Positions 63,054 through 64,000 of a DNA stretch of 64,000 nucleotides are shown piece by piece (the first letter of the stretch is position 1; each line of letters opens with the position of its first letter). The DNA comes from Qingshengfaniella alkalisoli (GTDB lineage: Bacteria; Pseudomonadota; Alphaproteobacteria; Rhodobacterales; Rhodobacteraceae). Under the pieces are notes generated by a model. It worked only from the letters and a program-made list of their open reading frames with translations. It did not search any database and had not been told where the DNA came from. The stretch covers positions 62,001 through 126,000 of the forward strand of contig NZ_CP042264.1 in assembly GCF_007855645.1 (NCBI RefSeq). The letters run 5' to 3'. Position numbers and translations under genes: made by a program.

Positions 63054-63611
63054 TTAACTATCCTGAACGATCAGCAAGGCCCGCGCCGGATGCTTACCTG
63101 CATGGATGCTGTGATGGCGGTCGGCGAGGTAACGAGCGGTGTCACCAACCGCAAGCAGCACCTCGTCAGATCCTGATCGCACTGTCAGACTGCCTTCGAG
63201 CAATGTCAGGCTCTCACGACACCCGGCTCCGTGCGGATCACTGTCAAGCTCACCGTCGGAAGCAAAGTTCAGATCGTAAACCTCGTGCTCACCAACCGCT
63301 TCGGGAGGGCTGAGGATGCGGATACGCACGCCTTTGGTTGTTTCGATGGTGGGCGCGTCATCTGCTCTGATCACATCAATTCCTGATTGCGCCTTGTCCC
63401 CGATCAGCCCCGCAAAATCCACGTTCAGTGCCTGTGTCAGGTTCCAGAGCGTGGCAACGGTCGGGCTGGACTCGCCACGCTCAATCTGGCTGACCATGGA
63501 TCTGCTGACGCCCGACAGCTTGGACACAGCGTCAAGGCTTAACCCCTTGTCCTTGCGGGCCGATTTGAGCTTCGCGGCGAGGCGTTCGTGAATGTCGCTG
63601 TCATTCTTCAT
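63054..63611 (-). CDS. XRE family regulator with cupin domain
   Basis: This 185-residue protein joins a helix-turn-helix (about 11-65, LKSARKDKGLSLDAVSKLSGVSRSMVSQIERG in part) to a C-terminal cupin beta-barrel (RESLTLLEGSLTVRSGSDEVLLAVGDTARY). Such regulators sense small metabolites, often amino acids. It is upstream of kbl-tdh on the same strand with a 78-base gap, so it is the likely threonine/glycine-responsive controller. The start at 63611 is chosen from domain limits; the frame is open to 63698. Confidence 0.9.
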   Translation of the reverse strand: MKNDSDIHERLAAKLKSARKDKGLSLDAVSKLSGVSRSMVSQIERGESSPTVATLWNLTQALNVDFAGLIGDKAQSGIDVIRADDAPTIETTKGVRIRILSPPEAVGEHEVYDLNFASDGELDSDPHGAGCRESLTLLEGSLTVRSGSDEVLLAVGDTARYLADRHHSIHAGKHPARALLIVQDS

Positions 63612-63708
63612 GAGCGCACAAATGGTACCTGCCTTATATCTTTCAGCCAAATGCATTCTGCCTTCGGCCTTGCCGACCTGCAGATGCTCCCCCTGCACAG
63701 TCCAGTCG

Positions 63709-64000
63709 TCAACCGACGATCAACTGCTTGAGTTGCAACGCTTCCTGTTCGAGTTGCGTCAGGCGATAGTTGATAACGTCACCGATGGAAACTATCCCTA
63801 CCAGTCCAGCGTCATCTACAACTGGCATATGACGAAACCGCCCGACGGTCATGCGATGCAATACGGATATCAGTGTCTCCCCAACCGTGCAGGTTTCGAC
63901 CTTAGTGGTCATAACCTCTTCGACGCGGTGGGGTAGCGTACGACCGGGTGCATCGGCCAGTTTCCGCACGATATCGCGTTCAGACAAGATACCCAAAATG
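63709..64000 (-). CDS. CBS domain protein, C-terminal part
   Basis: The visible 96 residues form the end of a two-CBS-domain protein: GILSERDIVRKLAD from the first CBS and VGETLISVLHRMTVGRFRHMPVVDDAGLVGIVSIGDVINYRL for the second, ending with a short helix. Stand-alone CBS-pair proteins bind adenine nucleotides and signal energy state. The N-terminus lies beyond the right edge. It is upstream of, and parallel to, the XRE-cupin gene. Confidence 0.9.
   Translation of the reverse strand, partial: ILGILSERDIVRKLADAPGRTLPHRVEEVMTTKVETCTVGETLISVLHRMTVGRFRHMPVVDDAGLVGIVSIGDVINYRLTQLEQEALQLKQLIVG

Noticed and set aside
1-64000. CRISPR arrays, insertion sequences, prophage or plasmid origin
   Set aside because: I found no regularly spaced repeats, no transposase or integrase with terminal repeats, no phage structural genes and no replication gene.

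Overview
The window looks like chromosomal DNA from a Roseobacter/Rhodobacter-type alphaproteobacterium. It is moderately GC-rich by eye. It carries three tripartite TRAP transporters, a Rhodobacter-style smo/mtlK polyol locus, an OpuA/ProU-type betaine importer, and a threonine dehydrogenase of the variant I associate with this group. Genes are densely packed, with many TGATG or ATGA stop/start overlaps. I saw no insertion sequence, prophage or CRISPR array. The assignment rests on gene content and recognition, not on a search.

Layout. 1-9491: two TRAP transporters (DctM is cut at the left edge) flank a three-gene unit of a DapA-family lyase/aldolase, a GntR/FCD regulator and a cytoplasmic GH78 alpha-L-rhamnosidase. 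This looks like uptake and breakdown of a rhamnose-containing, probably acidic, compound. 9492-13259: a sparse stretch with an exported alpha/beta hydrolase, a RibD/DHFR-like reductase, a DUF899 protein, and remnants of a TetR regulator and a DadA-like oxidoreductase. 13260-22570: a CPA1 antiporter, then an envelope locus (CDP-alcohol phosphatidyltransferase, LPG-synthase-type membrane protein, membrane-anchored alkaline-phosphatase-superfamily enzyme) joined to a complete CUT1 ABC importer. 22595-25771: cytochrome b561, an exported caspase-like peptidase with a small lipoprotein, and a GNAT acetyltransferase.

26062-38258 is a polyol catabolic region: xylitol/sorbitol-type dehydrogenase, ribitol 2-dehydrogenase, L-xylulose reductase, SorC-type regulator, SmoEFGK importer, mannitol dehydrogenase, HAD phosphatase and a D-ribulokinase-type FGGY kinase. 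A remnant resembling a second FGGY kinase lies beside the ribitol dehydrogenase. A tRNA with CAU anticodon (38860-38936) sits in about 1.1 kb of otherwise gene-free DNA. 39359-42513 is a proXWV-type betaine/choline importer.

43058-48159 holds a GntR/UTRA regulator divergent from an SsuD-like flavin monooxygenase, a 71-codon ORF and a third TRAP transporter. This suggests uptake and oxygenolytic breakdown of an organosulfonate-like compound. 48451-55123 carries a VOC protein, a fadE-thiolase-hydratase/dehydrogenase beta-oxidation operon and a Host_attach-family protein. 55402-59557 carries a TetR regulator with a quinone-oxidoreductase-like enzyme, then an EamA exporter (with a 39-codon downstream ORF) divergent from a MocR regulator. 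59657-60309 is a Phd/VapC toxin-antitoxin pair. The right end is a threonine catabolic operon (XRE-cupin regulator, kbl, tdh) and a truncated CBS-domain gene.
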